A stretch of DNA of 64,000 nt from Dioscorea cayenensis subsp. rotundata. Lineage: Eukaryota; Streptophyta; Magnoliopsida; Dioscoreales; Dioscoreaceae. Made by a program: the position numbers and the translations under genes. The notes beneath the pieces are model-generated. The model was not told the DNA's origin, ran no database searches, and was given only the letters and a program-made list of their open reading frames with translations. This document shows positions 23,020 through 35,294 of the stretch, piece by piece. Where the stretch lies: NCBI RefSeq assembly GCF_009730915.1, contig NC_052482.1, positions 20,800,345 to 20,864,344 of the forward strand, written 5' to 3'. The first letter of the stretch is position 1; each line of letters begins with the position of its first letter.

Positions 23020-24815
23020 ATTTGCAACATTATTGCATCAATGTATGAATGTTATCACTAATTAATCCCTTGTTGTTCTTGTTCTTGTTCTTGTGCTGAT
23101 GTTGTTGTTGTTGTTGTTGTTGTTGTTGTAGTTTGTTAGTGTAGAAGAAACTAGTATTTTAACTTTGTACGTCAATCTACATGCAGTACTTGTTTTGATT
23201 CGCTTGTTAACAAAATGGAAGACTTAAGAGTCTCTCTTTCTATGAGTAAACCTTCTCTAGTTTCTAAAAGCTGGTCATATTCAGTACCCTGAGAATTGAA
23301 GGACTAGTATAGAACCAGCTTTTATTGAATTATGTGGTCAATCCTACACAAAAACCTAGGCTTTCTTCTTCTTTGTATCTTCATCTCTCTCCATCTCTTG
23401 TGTCTCACTTCTTATGCATGCATGCATTTATTGGAACAAGCAAAGCAAAAAAGGGAAAGCAGGAGAAAGAAGGAATTCACAAGGTTCCAAGCTAAATATA
23501 TAACTAGTTTTCTCTTCCTTGGGTTTTGGAGCTTTTTTTTAGCTGCCATTGCTAAGATGGGGAATAGCTCAAAACCCAAATCAGTTCTGATCAACAGTCA
23601 AGTACTTGTACAAATGTTAGCTTTTATTAGATTACTTGTAGATACTTTTTAATATATACTTGTCTTATTATAATAATAGATTTTTTTTTTTACTTGACAC
23701 ACTTGTAAAAGTAACAAAATTACTTGACAGTATTAATGTCCATTTACCCTTTTAATTTTTGTTTTACTTATAATATAATCCCTTTTTATAATGTATATTA
23801 TTAACTATGGATGAGAAATTATGATTTGTTCAAAACTAAAACTAGATGCACATATGTAGTTGGTTTGAGCATAAAACATAAGAGTTTTTTTAAGTAAGAA
23901 TAGAAAGGCATTTAAATATACTACTGTCCAGCTTTAAACATCAAAATCTATTTTTAGGGGGGAAATTCACAAAAGTGAAAGGGTGAAAAGTAATTTTGTT
24001 ACCTTACAGGGAGTCACAAGAAAAGACCCTTATGATAATGGATAATGGAGCCACAAGCTAGAATCTAGTGTACATAAAAGGCAGGGTATATAGACTCTAG
24101 TAACAAGTTAGAGTCTTCCCTTCTATTGAATTTAAGCACTAGGTATAGAATTAGAGTTCAGATGGATTTCACTACTCATGGATCATTAATTCTCTCTTAC
24201 CATGCAGTTTGAGACTTCAATGGAGTTCATTCAGTCTGCAAGGAAGTTGATGCTTTAATCACTGGTTTTTGCCATCTTGGGAAAGAAGAAAAAAAAAAAA
24301 AAGAATTAGGGTTTGTTGGTTCATAAAAATATAATCCCTAGGGCATAGACCAATCCCCCCATTCATTGGTTTAATTCTCTCTTACCATGCAGTTTGAGAC
24401 TTCAATGGAGTTCATTCAGTCTGCAAGGAAGTTGATGCTTTAATCACTGGTTTTTGCCATCTTGGGAAAGAAGAGAATTAGGGTTTGTTGGTTCATAAAA
24501 ATATAATCCCTAGGCATAGACCAATCCCCCCATTCATTGGTTTTATTGAAGTTTGTCTGTCCCTATGCTGCTTTTTAATCAAGTCCAAACCACCACATTA
24601 AATAAATAACTAAATAATAAAACAAAAAAATATATAAGAGAGTTTAGAACTAGGTAATATATAGTTTACATTTCACACAGCCACGCATGGAGTGGTAATT
24701 TTCACAAAATAATTGGAATATAATGAATCAATTGAAAGATACATCATGTATATATAAAATATATATATATATATACTGCATGAGATTTTTACCATTTACT
24801 TTTACCTCTGTTTCT
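23020..24815. other. WOX3 3' UTR and spacer to the kinesin gene
   Basis: GTT/CTTGTT repeats at 23073-23130 lie in the WOX3 3' UTR. The remainder is AT-rich. An open frame at 23332-23652 is considered and rejected elsewhere. A tandem duplication occupies 24187-24542. Confidence 0.5.
24187..24542. repeat. Recent tandem duplication, unit ~172-184 bp
   Basis: Bases 24187-24370 and 24371-24542 are near-identical (TTAATTCTCTCTTACCATGC ... CCCCCCATTCATTGGTTT). The main difference is a longer A-tract in the first copy, near 24290-24302. Confidence 0.92.
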
Positions 24816-27800
24816 TTAATTTATGGCACTAAGAGGTGGCCTTGAGGTGTCATTAGTATGCAAATAATGCTTTGCATCTCCATTGGCTGGCTTGGAAGGA
24901 GACTTAGCTTCCCAAAATGACTTCAATAGCTCTTCAAAGGGTGGAGTTATTAATTCCTCTATAGATGTCATGCTGGGCAGATTGATTCCTCTTTTCTTTG
25001 GGGTTGAACAAGTTGGTTCATCCACCTGGGTAAAATAGCAAGGAAACAATGAGAATGATGATGATGTTTCCTCTATAAATATTTATAATGCAGTAAGAGC
25101 CTTACCATGTAATCATCAACCAAACATTTCCCTGCATTCTCAGAAAGCTCCATGATCTTGTGATTATGGCCAACTTTCAATTCCCTCAACTGCTCGCGAG
25201 CAGGGGCAATTATGAAATCGACATTGGCACATGCATCATGATCGAGTTTCAGAGAACCTGGAAACAATTAATGTAAAATCAAGTTTAATCCTTTGATTGA
25301 TATATGTTAATAATAAAAGCAGAAATAGTTTTTACATTCAATGGAGGAGAGGATGGCTTTGTTTGCAACATCAACATCTTCGAGAGTAGTTGAGACTGCA
25401 GATGATAATCTTGAATGTAATTGTTGATTGTCTTCTGTTGCACTCCTGTTATGAGGAGAAAAAAGTTTTTCAAAAAACCAATGGAAATTAATATGGTCAG
25501 ATTGCAGTGATAGATATAAACTACCTGATAATGGATTCTACAGATGATAGATTTTCTTTCCCAAGGCTAACCAGAGCACTTTGAGCATTTTGCCATTGTT
25601 CTGATCCCATTCTTGCTTTAGCCAGGCTGCAAGGTCCCACATAAAGTAGGATGAGAAAGGCAGAATCCAAAGTTAAAAATGAAATAAAGGATTCCATTCC
25701 AGTATTTTTCATACCAGTGCCTAAAACCTTCTTCCATGGAGCATTTGCTGCTTTCCACCGCTGCTGTATTGTCTTTATAGTTATTTTCTGTTTCTTTCAT
25801 GTGAACAGCCCATTGTTCTTTGGCTGATAAAGTAAATTCCCGGGCAGTGGACATTTCTTTCTGTAGACTACTTGTTCTCTCAGCAGCAGCCTCTCGAAGA
25901 CCATCAACTGTTGTTTGTACCTAAAACAAATGTGGAATATCAGGCATATGGGAACTGTGGGCATTGCAACTGTTTTTTCATTCATTTTTGTTTAAGATTG
26001 TTCAAATATTGAAGCTTGCCCAAAAACTTGCCAACTTCTCACTCTCGGATGCCCATTAAAACACACCTCAATCGTTAGGCTCCTCTAAAACTTGAGCCAT
26101 CAAAAGCAAAAAGAAAGCTCAAAAGCTTGGGTGGAAATAAAGCAAGAGGAGATTTGAAGTACTTCCAAAGTAGAGTTAGCTTTGGAGAGTGATTCAACAA
26201 CTTTAAAAATGAAAGGATATTCACTCCAAAATCAAGAGGACAGCCATTCTACCAAAGGCAAGCGACAGTAAAGCCCAACCATTTCTCAGACAAGAGAGGT
26301 TTTAAAAAGGAGATTTATTCATGTTGATTTTAAGCAGAATGGCAGCTCAAAAGCTTGGGTGGAAATAAAGCAAGAGGAGATTTGAAGTACTTCCAAAGTA
26401 GAGTTAGCTTTGGAGAGTGATTCAACAACTTTAAAAATGAATGGATATTCACTCCAAAATCAAGAGGACAGCCATTCTACCAAAGGCAAGCGACAGTAAA
26501 GCCCAACCATTTCTCAGACAAGAGAGGTTTTAGAAAGGAGATTTATTCATGTTGATTTTAAGCAGAATGGCCGTTCTTCAAAACTTACCCTCGCTAAAAC
26601 CTACCCTCGCTCTAAAAAAAGGATACAAAATCCAACTACTATGTTCTAAATTAAAAAAATCCTTTTTTCTATTTTTGTGAAGAGTTCATGGCATTTTTCT
26701 CATTTATTTTTATATTTTAACATGTTAAGTTGATCTTAGAAATCCACGGTATGCATCTTCTTTGCAAGCATATCACCTTTTTGCACACCCTCTGTCTACC
26801 CTTGTTATCTACTCACCAATACAAGTGTCTGTTCAATATTCAGGGTTTGAGTTATAGTTCAAGTCGAGAATGTTTGAAGAAAAAGAAGATATGCACCAAA
26901 CTACGCATGCACACCTAATCAAGAGTGATCAGCATCACAATTGGCACTTATATTTGGGTTAAAGGGATGTTAAACATCAACCAAACATTTAAATATTATT
27001 ATGGATTTCTGTGCCTTTTCAAACAGTTTTCATGTATATTTCTGCCCAAAGGATTTAAAACTACTTGCTTAATGAAGCTAAAACCTAAAATAATTTACTA
27101 ATAAAAGATGACTGCATGCTTTTCAAATAGAAATAAATTTCACCATACCAAGTACAGATTTTGAAGCATATAATCAGAAACTGAAAATATTGATAAGAGT
27201 GTCAGGTACCAGTATTTTCTTCCTGGCATTTGAACCAGCTAGCATCTCCGCTACTTTCTCAAGCAGCTGCCTTTCTTCATTAGCAGCACACTCCTGCAAG
27301 CATAAAATACAAATTGTAAGAAATGGATTTCGTATTCCCATAACCAACTAACAGTTTATAGGGTTTGGTAGGTCACCTCAAATCTCTTCTCAAGCTGAGA
27401 GAGTTGCTGATCATGTATGACTTGTGTTTCCTTCAATATTTTGTTCAAATTAGAATCATGTACATCTAAAGTATGGAAGAAACCAGTCACAATCTTTGCA
27501 ATAGATCGCGTTGTTTCCATGGCTCTGAGATGCCCCTGTTTATAGTGATGAAAACAAATATATTTGAATCAGCAAAAATTAAGCTTTAGAAATGAACCTA
27601 TATAGTGAAATATCTTTTAGCTCTCTGAAGTAGAGAAGCCAACCTCTTGTTGCCGCTGTGCAAAAGCAGACAATTTATCTTCTTGCTTAATGAGGCCATT
27701 TTGAAGTTCATTAATTAACTGTCCAGCTTCTGCAACAATGTCCTTAAAGGACTGTAGCATAGACAAAGGTGATACACTTGCTAATCCACTAAAATTTGAA

Positions 27801-30800
27801 CAAGAAATGAAGAACAACTTGAAAAGTAATAGGTGGCGATGCTTACATCATCAAGTGCAGAGAAATGCAAGTTCACTTGAGAGTTCAGTTTCTCACAAGT
27901 TGATTGAGATTTCTTGTCAAGTTCACTGGCTAAATCATCCAACGTTCTAATGCCAGAACAGAACATAATTTGCAGTTTTTTGACCCTCCCTCTAAGCTCT
28001 TCTGTAGCCTATATGTGCATAACAGAGACATGAGAAGAATTTGCATGTATTACATCTAAAATGTTAGAGTGATAAGATCAAAACTACCTCAGATTTTGTA
28101 GATACAAAAGATCTCATTTCTTCTTCCATTTCTTGTAGATGGGTCTCATGTTGCATTACAGAATCTGAGACAGTTTTATGAAGCATATCCAGCTGCCGAA
28201 TCAACTGAGACTGGAATTTCTGAACGAGAATCTTGTTTCCATCCTCTATCTTATCTTTACGCTCTGCCCACAATGAGATATGGTAATTTTAGTAGAAAGA
28301 CATAGCAGTCTACAAGAAATAGCAGTATATCACCTACAAAATACCAGATTTCTTAGATTAAATAAATGACTGACCAATTTTAGAAAATAAGCCTGAAACA
28401 TCAGATGCAGTTTTCTCCAGCTCAGATCGAAGATCATATGTACGTTCCACAAGGGCTTTCTCTGCAAGAAAAGAAACAAAACATCATTATTTGAGTAATT
28501 GCATGTGAAGGAAAAGTTCCTTTCAAGAAACGAAATTCGCACCACAGGGTGAACCAGATTGAAATGTAAATGAATGATTAAGAGACTGATTGTTAACAAG
28601 CCATACCAGATACATAAATTTCTAATGTTTCAGTCCATGGCTCACCTGATTTTAGGAGATTAGATATTAAATATTCCTTTTCTTTAATCAAGGAATTTGC
28701 CTGTTTATATCTTCCTTCTAAGTCGCACAATGCATGTTCTGTGACTTCCAGCTTTTTCTGTTGTGGGAGCATAAAGCATTAAATAAAGAGCTTCCAAGGT
28801 TCAATATGCAGTTTGTGGAACCATAAGCAGAAACCTCACCTGGGACTTTTCCAGTTTGCCGCTCAACTCAGAAGTTAACAATAGCTGAGAATCATAGAGC
28901 TCTTCTACCCCAATCAATTTCTGTTTGAATCTTATACTATCAGCATTGGAACACTGCTAGCTGTTATCATATGAAGCATAAGATCAAATTACCAAAAAAT
29001 TACCTTCTCCTTGGATTCCAGATCAAGTTCCAAGCGCTCCATTTTCTCTGCCATGGCCTAAGGATACATTCAACAATTGATAACTATTTTCCTTAATGAA
29101 TCCTAACATTAAAATGAAAAACAACTAGAACCACAAACCTTCTTTTCAGCTTCTTCAAGCAGATAATGATCCCGTGGTATGTACACCCCATTTTTCTCTC
29201 TTGCAGCATAAACCTCTAAAAAGATTAGTATGTCAAAAAATTGTCCGTCTGAAGTCTGAACAACCAAGATATCTCATGCATGTATATATTACAGAAAGCG
29301 GTGCTGCTTGAGAACTATTCTAGCACCCAGTTTATTTATGACTCACAACTATCTTATTCCCCACATCAGATGCAAATGGCAGTTCAACTCTTTTCTAGGT
29401 CTGTTGGAGTTAATTATTTCAAAATTTATTAATTGGAAAGTTTAAAACTAGATGACTTCTACTGCATATACAGACAAATTCTTAGAATAACCATAGCTGA
29501 ATAACAGGGGAGTCCTTAGAAACTCCATTGAATATTGATGTCAAGGGTGAGGGATGAACAACATGGAGCTTTGTGTTTGAGAAAAAAGATCAATAGAATT
29601 CACTTTGCAATGCCAAAATAACCTTGTTTAAGGCGGTCAATTTCAGAGTACAAATCCTTCATCAGGGCAGATTTCATCATCTTCTGGTTTATCTGAATAA
29701 TAGGAAAACATATGGTATTAGGTATGATATCTAGAATAAACAATTTAAACTTGCAATTGGCAAAACTATAAAAGAAGCATTTACCTCTGGTTTATTCTTA
29801 ATATTTTTGGCACGATGTGCATAATCTAATGTGCTCAGGGTCTCTTCCAGACAGTAGATGGAGGGAGATATGGTAGCAATAATGCAAGTCTTTGTTTTCC
29901 CTCCCAAGGAATCCCTCAGCAATCTAGTCAACTTGCTATCCCTAAAAGATCCCCCAAAAAAAAAAATCTTTAACAAGAATTGCCTCAAAACAGCCTCAAC
30001 TTAAAAAGTTAAGAGCAAGATGATTACAAACAGAAGCACCTGTAAGGAATGTGGCAAGAGTGCTCAACAAGAGCATTTATGATACGACCAAGTGTAAGCA
30101 AGCTCTTATTAATCTCTCCTGCTTCCCTTGCTCTGCCCTGCATGGCAAATACATGGCACCCAGCACAAATAATAAGGATATGGTAAAGACTTGCGCAACT
30201 TAATAATTGAATTAATATATTTTAACTAAATTTAAATAAGTGTCCTTCCCACTTCAAATAGAATGGAGATCCACCCACCTCTTTAGCACCTGATCTTGAT
30301 ATGTTCTCTGAGCCAGCAAGATCCACAAGATTAAGCTTGCCACATCTGATCATCTCCTCTCCCTCAGGTGTACACTCCTTAATGTGAATTGTGATGGAAA
30401 ATATTGAGTGTGATCGGCTACTCTGCTTATTAAGCAGAGTTTCTGCAGTGCGCCTTTTTGCAGACCCTTTATCCAGAATCTTATAGATCTCTCCAGCGGA
30501 GCTAACTATCTCCTCCTCCAGTCCTCTCACAAGCACACCACCCTTCCCGTCCTCCATGAGAGCTATTGGTTTCCTAGACTTGTCATCAGGCAATTTCGAC
30601 TCTTCCATTGCCAAAAGATCAGTTATCTCCTCATTGTACAGTTCAAGAAATGTAACCTTCATATTGTAATCAGCACTCTGTGCCTCAAGTATATCAAATA
30701 TTCGCTGAACAGCCCTCGGAATAACACCGGCATCACTGGGGAGTTTTCCATTCTACAATGTAACTCCAAGATAACTAGTGAAGACCATAACATCAGATGA

Positions 30801-31484
30801 TTTAAATAAGATAAGAATATGACCAAATATACCTTCATCTTCCTCCCTCCTCCTTCCATAGTATAAGTTTTTCCAGTCCCTGTCTGACCGTAAGCAAAAA
30901 TGGTGCAATTGTAACCCTCAAGGACCTCATTCACCACCGGAGAAACAGCGGCATCAAACAAATCCTTCTGTTGAGATGTTGGCCCAAAGACCTTAATGTA
31001 TTCACCACAATTACAACTTTTTAGGCGATAAGTCAACAGATCATCTAAGAACTGAGATAAATAAAATTTACTATGACAAAAGAAACACAAGAGGCTTTGC
31101 ACCTTATCAAAAGCAAAGGTCCTGTCAATCTGCTTGTTGGCAATGTTCTGGATGGCTGTGACCTCTCGCCGTAGCTCATTGCAAGAGATGACTACCGGTG
31201 TGTTCACCCTCAACTCATCCTCGCTCAAGGGTCTTCAAATATCAAAATACCGCAAAAAGAAATCAAGAAAAAACACACGCACATGAGAATTTTTCATTAA
31301 ATTTGAATGCATTTGTGTTCCAATACCTGCATCGAAGAAGGACCTGGATATTGACCCCCTTATCCTTGTCATGCTTGCTCGCACTCCCATTCTCAGTGGA
31401 TCGGAGATCCCTTCCCCATTTCTCACTCGATTTAGGAGTGACCGAAGGCGACATCGTCACTGAGCCCCCTCTTCTATGCTCCAT
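24816..31484 (-). CDS. KIN5: Kinesin-5 (BIMC/Eg5-type) mitotic motor
   Basis: Twenty-two coding exons on the minus strand, all phase-consistent: 31327-31484, 31103-31232, 30833-30991, 30279-30752, 30040-30137, 29785-29941, 29623-29692, 29139-29215, 29004-29057, 28840-28920, 28646-28757, 28375-28461, 28088-28263, 27847-28008, 27644-27751, 27377-27535, 27210-27293, 25715-25920, 25525-25626, 25336-25445, 25106-25257, 24816-25025. They sum to 1041 residues, the usual kinesin-5 length. The motor has the P-loop [10 protein letters not shown], switch [12 protein letters not shown], switch [11 protein letters not shown] and neck [14 protein letters not shown] long coiled coil follows, and the BIMC-box tail [27 protein letters not shown] ends in RPPLSAIN. 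Kinesin-5 homotetramers cross-link and slide antiparallel microtubules in spindle and phragmoplast. I chose the upstream start (MEHRRGGSV) because it matches the family N-terminus. MSA-like motifs upstream fit G2/M expression. Confidence 0.95.
26117..26572 (-). repeat. 228-bp tandem duplication inside a kinesin-5 intron
   Basis: Units 26117-26344 and 26345-26572 are almost identical (start GCTCAAAAGCTTGGGTGG, end AAGCAGAATGG), lying in the 1.29 kb intron between exons 17 and 18. It enlarges the intron without touching splice sites. Confidence 0.93.
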
Positions 31485-31871
31485 TCAAACCAAGACCAAA
31501 AACTCGAAACTACTTGATTACCACAATAAACCAAGAAGAACAAAAAGTCAAAATCCATCCAATTCTAGCACCAAAACTCAAGATTCTCAAACCCTAATTC
31601 ATTCCATAAAACTACAATTCCAGCAACAAACCCCAACATTATTGAACCAAAACTCATTCTACAATTCAAAGATCAAAATCGATCACGAAAAAGAAAACAA
31701 ATTCAAAGAACAGCGCACCTGCGGATCGACGACTGCCGGAGATCAAGCTCGTTTGTGTGACTTTGATGAGCAATTCGAATGCCGAGAAAACTAGGGTTTC
31801 GAAGACAACGATGAGACGAGAGTGAGAACGATAGCTTCAGCTCGGAGACCTTGCTCTTCTCTCTCTCGGCG

Positions 31872-31993
31872 TTTATATATACAAGTAACTCTCCGTTATT
31901 AACGCCGTTAAAACGGAGCCTTTTTTTCGTGAAACAAAAGAAGGCATTCCTGACGGCGTCAAAGAGCCGTTGGAAACTGGGAATTCGACCGTT
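31872..31993 (-). promoter_or_regulatory. Kinesin-5 promoter: TATA box and clustered MSA-type elements
   Basis: On the minus strand TATATATAAAC (about 31872-31882) is a TATA box upstream of a leader of roughly 370 bases. Further upstream, AACGG cores occur in TTAACGG at 31905-31911, AATAACGGAG near 31891-31899, TCCAACGGCTC at 31965-31975 (fits the MSA consensus YCYAACGGYY) and ACAACGGTC near 31987-31996, plus one in the other orientation (31912-31916). MSA sites bind three-repeat MYBs and drive G2/M genes. Confidence 0.6.
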
Positions 31994-32375
31994 GTCACTT
32001 CAAATTCGTGACGGCGTGAGGGAGACGTTTTCCCTTCTATTGATTTGAAAAAATAAGACAAGAAAGCCATTGGTTTTTAAGATATTTACTAACCATGCCA
32101 CTGAATGTGATGATTATAAGGAATCTAATTGATTAAGGTGTGGTTTAATAATAACTACGCCAGATCATATCTAGTGATTCAGTTGTATGTCATGATTAAG
32201 ATTCCTTAATAAGTATATTGGTATTAATTAGGAGTATATCTCTATGAAAAGCTTTTAAGTTTTATAAGAAGCTAAGCACTAGTATTTTTAAACTTGAAGT
32301 AATTGCATTGGTTAGGAACAAATGCTAGTTTTATTTTTTTTTATTTAATTTTATTTTCTGAGAATGATGCCACAA

Positions 32376-32447
32376 TCCGTTGTAGTCTAGTTGGTTAGGA
32401 TACTCGGCTCTCACCCGAGAGACCCGGGTTCGAGTCCCGGCAACGGA
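32376..32447 (+). tRNA. tRNA-Glu (anticodon CTC)
   Basis: A 72-nt cloverleaf. The acceptor arms TCCGTTG and CAACGGA pair perfectly, followed by base A as discriminator context. The D-arm TAGTCTAGTTGGTTAGGATA contains the A box, the anticodon stem CTCGG/CCGAG encloses CTCTCAC with anticodon CTC (32410-32412), and the T-arm CCGGGTTCGAGTCCCGG contains the B box. No intron. A T5 stretch just downstream (32449-32453) is a suitable RNA polymerase III terminator. It looks functional and nuclear. Confidence 0.97.
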
Positions 32448-32453
32448 ATTTTT

Positions 32454-33364
32454 GTACAAATAATTATTATAGGCCTCGATTCTTATTCGAGAGATTAACT
32501 TATTATGATTTATATATATAAATTATTATTTATTTTTATTATTAATGAATATTTTTTTGACAGCAAGACATTGGTTGGAACTCAAAATACATGCTATTTA
32601 TATATAATAAATAAATAAAATAAAATAAATGTCATCAATCCCCAAATTAACAACACCCGGCCAAATACATTATGACATTTCAAGAAATTAAATAAAAATA
32701 TTTGCATCGCACCATAATATTACCATCCAAGACATAATGAACCTGATTACTTATTTATTTATTTTTCTTTTTTTTTTAATAATGGACAAGTAATTTTGTC
32801 AATTATATAATTGTCTATTAATGTGTTCAAATTGCCGTCCGGGTTCATCCAAACAATGTGTCTTATTCACCATTTATAACAATTAATACAGCTGTCAACC
32901 TTTCTATTGTTATCTTAATTTGAATTTATTTATTATCCATTGAAAATTAATCATTATTTCTGCCCCTAATTTTCAAAAACTAATTTTTCGATAAAATAAT
33001 ATTTGAAAATACGTATATCATCAAACTAATTGTCAATTAACACCGCACAATTTTTTTTAAAAAAATCAAACATTATTGTACCTTTTTGACTTACAAGTGA
33101 GGTGCAAAAAAAATCTCAGCCGTCAATTAAACATTAGGATCAATCCAACGGCGTAGAACATTCTTCGCTACGAAGATCGTAATTTATTGGTAGAAGTAAG
33201 GGTAATATTGGAATAAAATATGAGGAGTCCACGGAATCTCTACAATTGGGCTGCTGGAATCTTACGATAAACGCGCCAGCAAATTCACACTCTTGTCATG
33301 ATGCCCTGATTTGCATCTTATTACCAAAATACCCTTTTGCTTTTTATATATATGATCCCAGAGA
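32454..33364. other. Intergenic AT-rich spacer
   Basis: AT-rich with no gene. The final ~150 bases (TTTTTATATATATGATCCC at about 33340-33358) probably form the promoter of the DUF1218 gene. Confidence 0.5.
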
Positions 33365-33420
33365 TATACTCTTTGCTACTCTGGTTTCTCCGAGAGTCCC
33401 TCGTTCTTCTCCGAAATCAA

Positions 33421-34134
33421 GTATGAATTTTTATGCTTGTTCTTTGATTTTGTGTTTAATTCCTTGTGAAAAGTTGGTTTTTTTATGTGTTTCCTTTTGT
33501 GTTCTATGGTGATGTTTGTATGCCTGTGTTTCGCCAAGTTTTGTTGATGATCAGCCAAGGATGAGTGTTTTTAGGGCATCGAATTGGTTTTTAATTGTAA
33601 ATTTTTGAAATTTATTGTTTATTTCTCCTATAGTGTATTAAAACATGATTTTTTTTTGTTTATTTGTGTAATCTATGGTGTTGTGCTGGTCTGTATTTCT
33701 CTGTTTATTTGGCTGATAAATCACAAAGGGGTATTTTTTAGGGCATCAAACTGGTTTTCAGTGTGAATTGTTGAGATTTTTTTCTCAAATATTAATCTTT
33801 TGGTTGATCATGTTGATTTTATTTCTGAAAAGGCATTCTTTGGAATTGATTGGAAAGGTAAGTTTTTGGCACAATTCATAGATTCTAAATCATTAATTTC
33901 ACTCCATGATTTATGTTTTTCCTTTTATTTTTTGGTATCGGTGAATAAGTATGGAAATCAGGAGCATAATATGGAATATGGTTGTAATTTTGGTATGTGA
34001 AAAATTTGCTACTAATATTTTAGGAGTGTGATTGATTTTGTAGGAATACTGCATGATTTTTTTCTCCTTTCATTAATTCAAAAGATCAGGATGTTTTTCT
34101 CTTTATGTTTGTCACTTTCAATGATGATTTTCAG
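33421..34134 (+). other. 5' UTR intron of the DUF1218 gene
   Basis: Donor CCGAAATCAA|GTATGA at 33420/33421 and acceptor GATTTTCAG ending 34134, 19 bases before the ATG. T-rich, as in other plant leader introns. Confidence 0.6.
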
Positions 34135-34153
34135 GGGCTTTGCTAGATAAGCC

Positions 34154-35294
34154 ATGGCTCTTAGTCAGACTGCTCATTTTGCTCTTGCTGTGGCATTCTT
34201 TGGATCACTGGCTTTTATTTTGGGCGTAATTGCTGAAAATAAGAAGGTTAGATCTTTTTAATATTTGAGTTGTTCTAAGCTTGTTTTCTTCTTTGTTTCA
34301 TTAATTTCTCTGTCCAATATTTCTGAAAATGCTTGAATGTCCTGCTTTTCATGTATGGAGTAAGTTTTTATCTTTTTACAGAACTTGTTCACCAATCTCT
34401 TGGTTTTTTCGACTCGTTTGTGGGAGCATTCATCTTTGCTATGCTTCTTTTGTAGATATTTTTCTGACAAATTTATAATTGCCTTGATGAGTGATTCAAA
34501 ATGATGGAGCCTTTGTTCAATTCAATGTTGCTGAGTAACTAATTTTCTTTTTATCCCTTTTGAGCTGTTGAGTATAATTATTGCTTATAGTTTAATGCTG
34601 TTGAATTAACAAAATATATGTTTCATTTGTCTCTTTTCTCATGCCATCTTCTTTGCTTTGTTGATTTTATACACTTGTTTTCTCATTCATGTCCATGCAG
34701 CCGCCTTTCGGAACGCCAATTCCAGGAAAAGGTGTGATTGTTTGCAGCTACCCGAGCGATCCGACTATCGCATTGGGTATCTTATCTGTAGTGTGTCTTT
34801 TCGTTTCAACAGCCATTGGCTTTGTTTCTGTGTTCTACCCATACAAAGGGAAGCCTATTGAAAAGAAGGTTTTGTTCCAGAATACTACATTGCTTGTATT
34901 CTTCATTATTGCGATGTAAGTTACTCTCCTCCTGATAATCTTCACAATGATTATTATACCCGAGAACTTGAAAAGTGGGCTTTGTGAATTCAGGGCAGTG
35001 TTTGCTCTAGCTGAGGGAATGATGATGTGGGCTACCATCACCGAAGGCCTTCATCTATCCCGCAAAGTGCATCATGATCTTCAGACAAAATGCCCGACTG
35101 CGAAGACCGGCCTCTTTGGCGGAGCAGCATTCTTGGCTCTTGATGCTGCTCTGTTCTGGCTTGTCTGCCAAATGCTGACACAGAATGTGAGGGCTGATCA
35201 CTTCGAAGAGGACGATCCGAAAGGTGACTATGGGCAAGTGCTTGCCACCGATTACGACACCAATGGACTCGGCCAGGCAGGAGGCAAAGTGTGA
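34154..35294 (+). CDS. DUF1218 four-helix membrane protein (MWL-related)
   Basis: Three exons, 34154-34246, 34701-34915 and 34994-35294, give 202 residues. The protein starts MALSQTAHFALAVAFFGSL and shows four hydrophobic helices at about residues 8-27, 53-76, 90-115 and 143-164, with conserved Cys in VIVCSYPSDPT and TKCPTAKTGLFGGAAFLALD, the DUF1218 pattern. The C-terminus is hydrophilic and acidic (HFEEDDPKGDYGQVL). Some DUF1218 members (MODIFYING WALL LIGNIN) affect lignin in secondary walls and are in the ER or plasma membrane; others are uncharacterised, so the exact role is open. The second intron, upstream of exon 3, is short (78 bases) and the splice phase (AT|G) is restored cleanly. 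Confidence 0.9.

Noticed and set aside
23332-23652. 106-codon plus-strand frame with a hydrophobic start resembling a secreted peptide
   Set aside because: No recognisable peptide motif, a second hydrophobic segment in the middle, GCATGCATGC low-complexity sequence within, and no clear promoter or polyadenylation context.
27738-27790. An earlier acceptor (TTTTAG at about 27789) for kinesin exon 15
   Set aside because: It puts the exon out of phase; the acceptor CTACAG|TCC at 27751 keeps the frame and matches the kinesin-5 family.
31198-31794. 198-codon plus-strand frame
   Set aside because: It overlaps kinesin-5 exon 1 and its leader antisense and has no domain.
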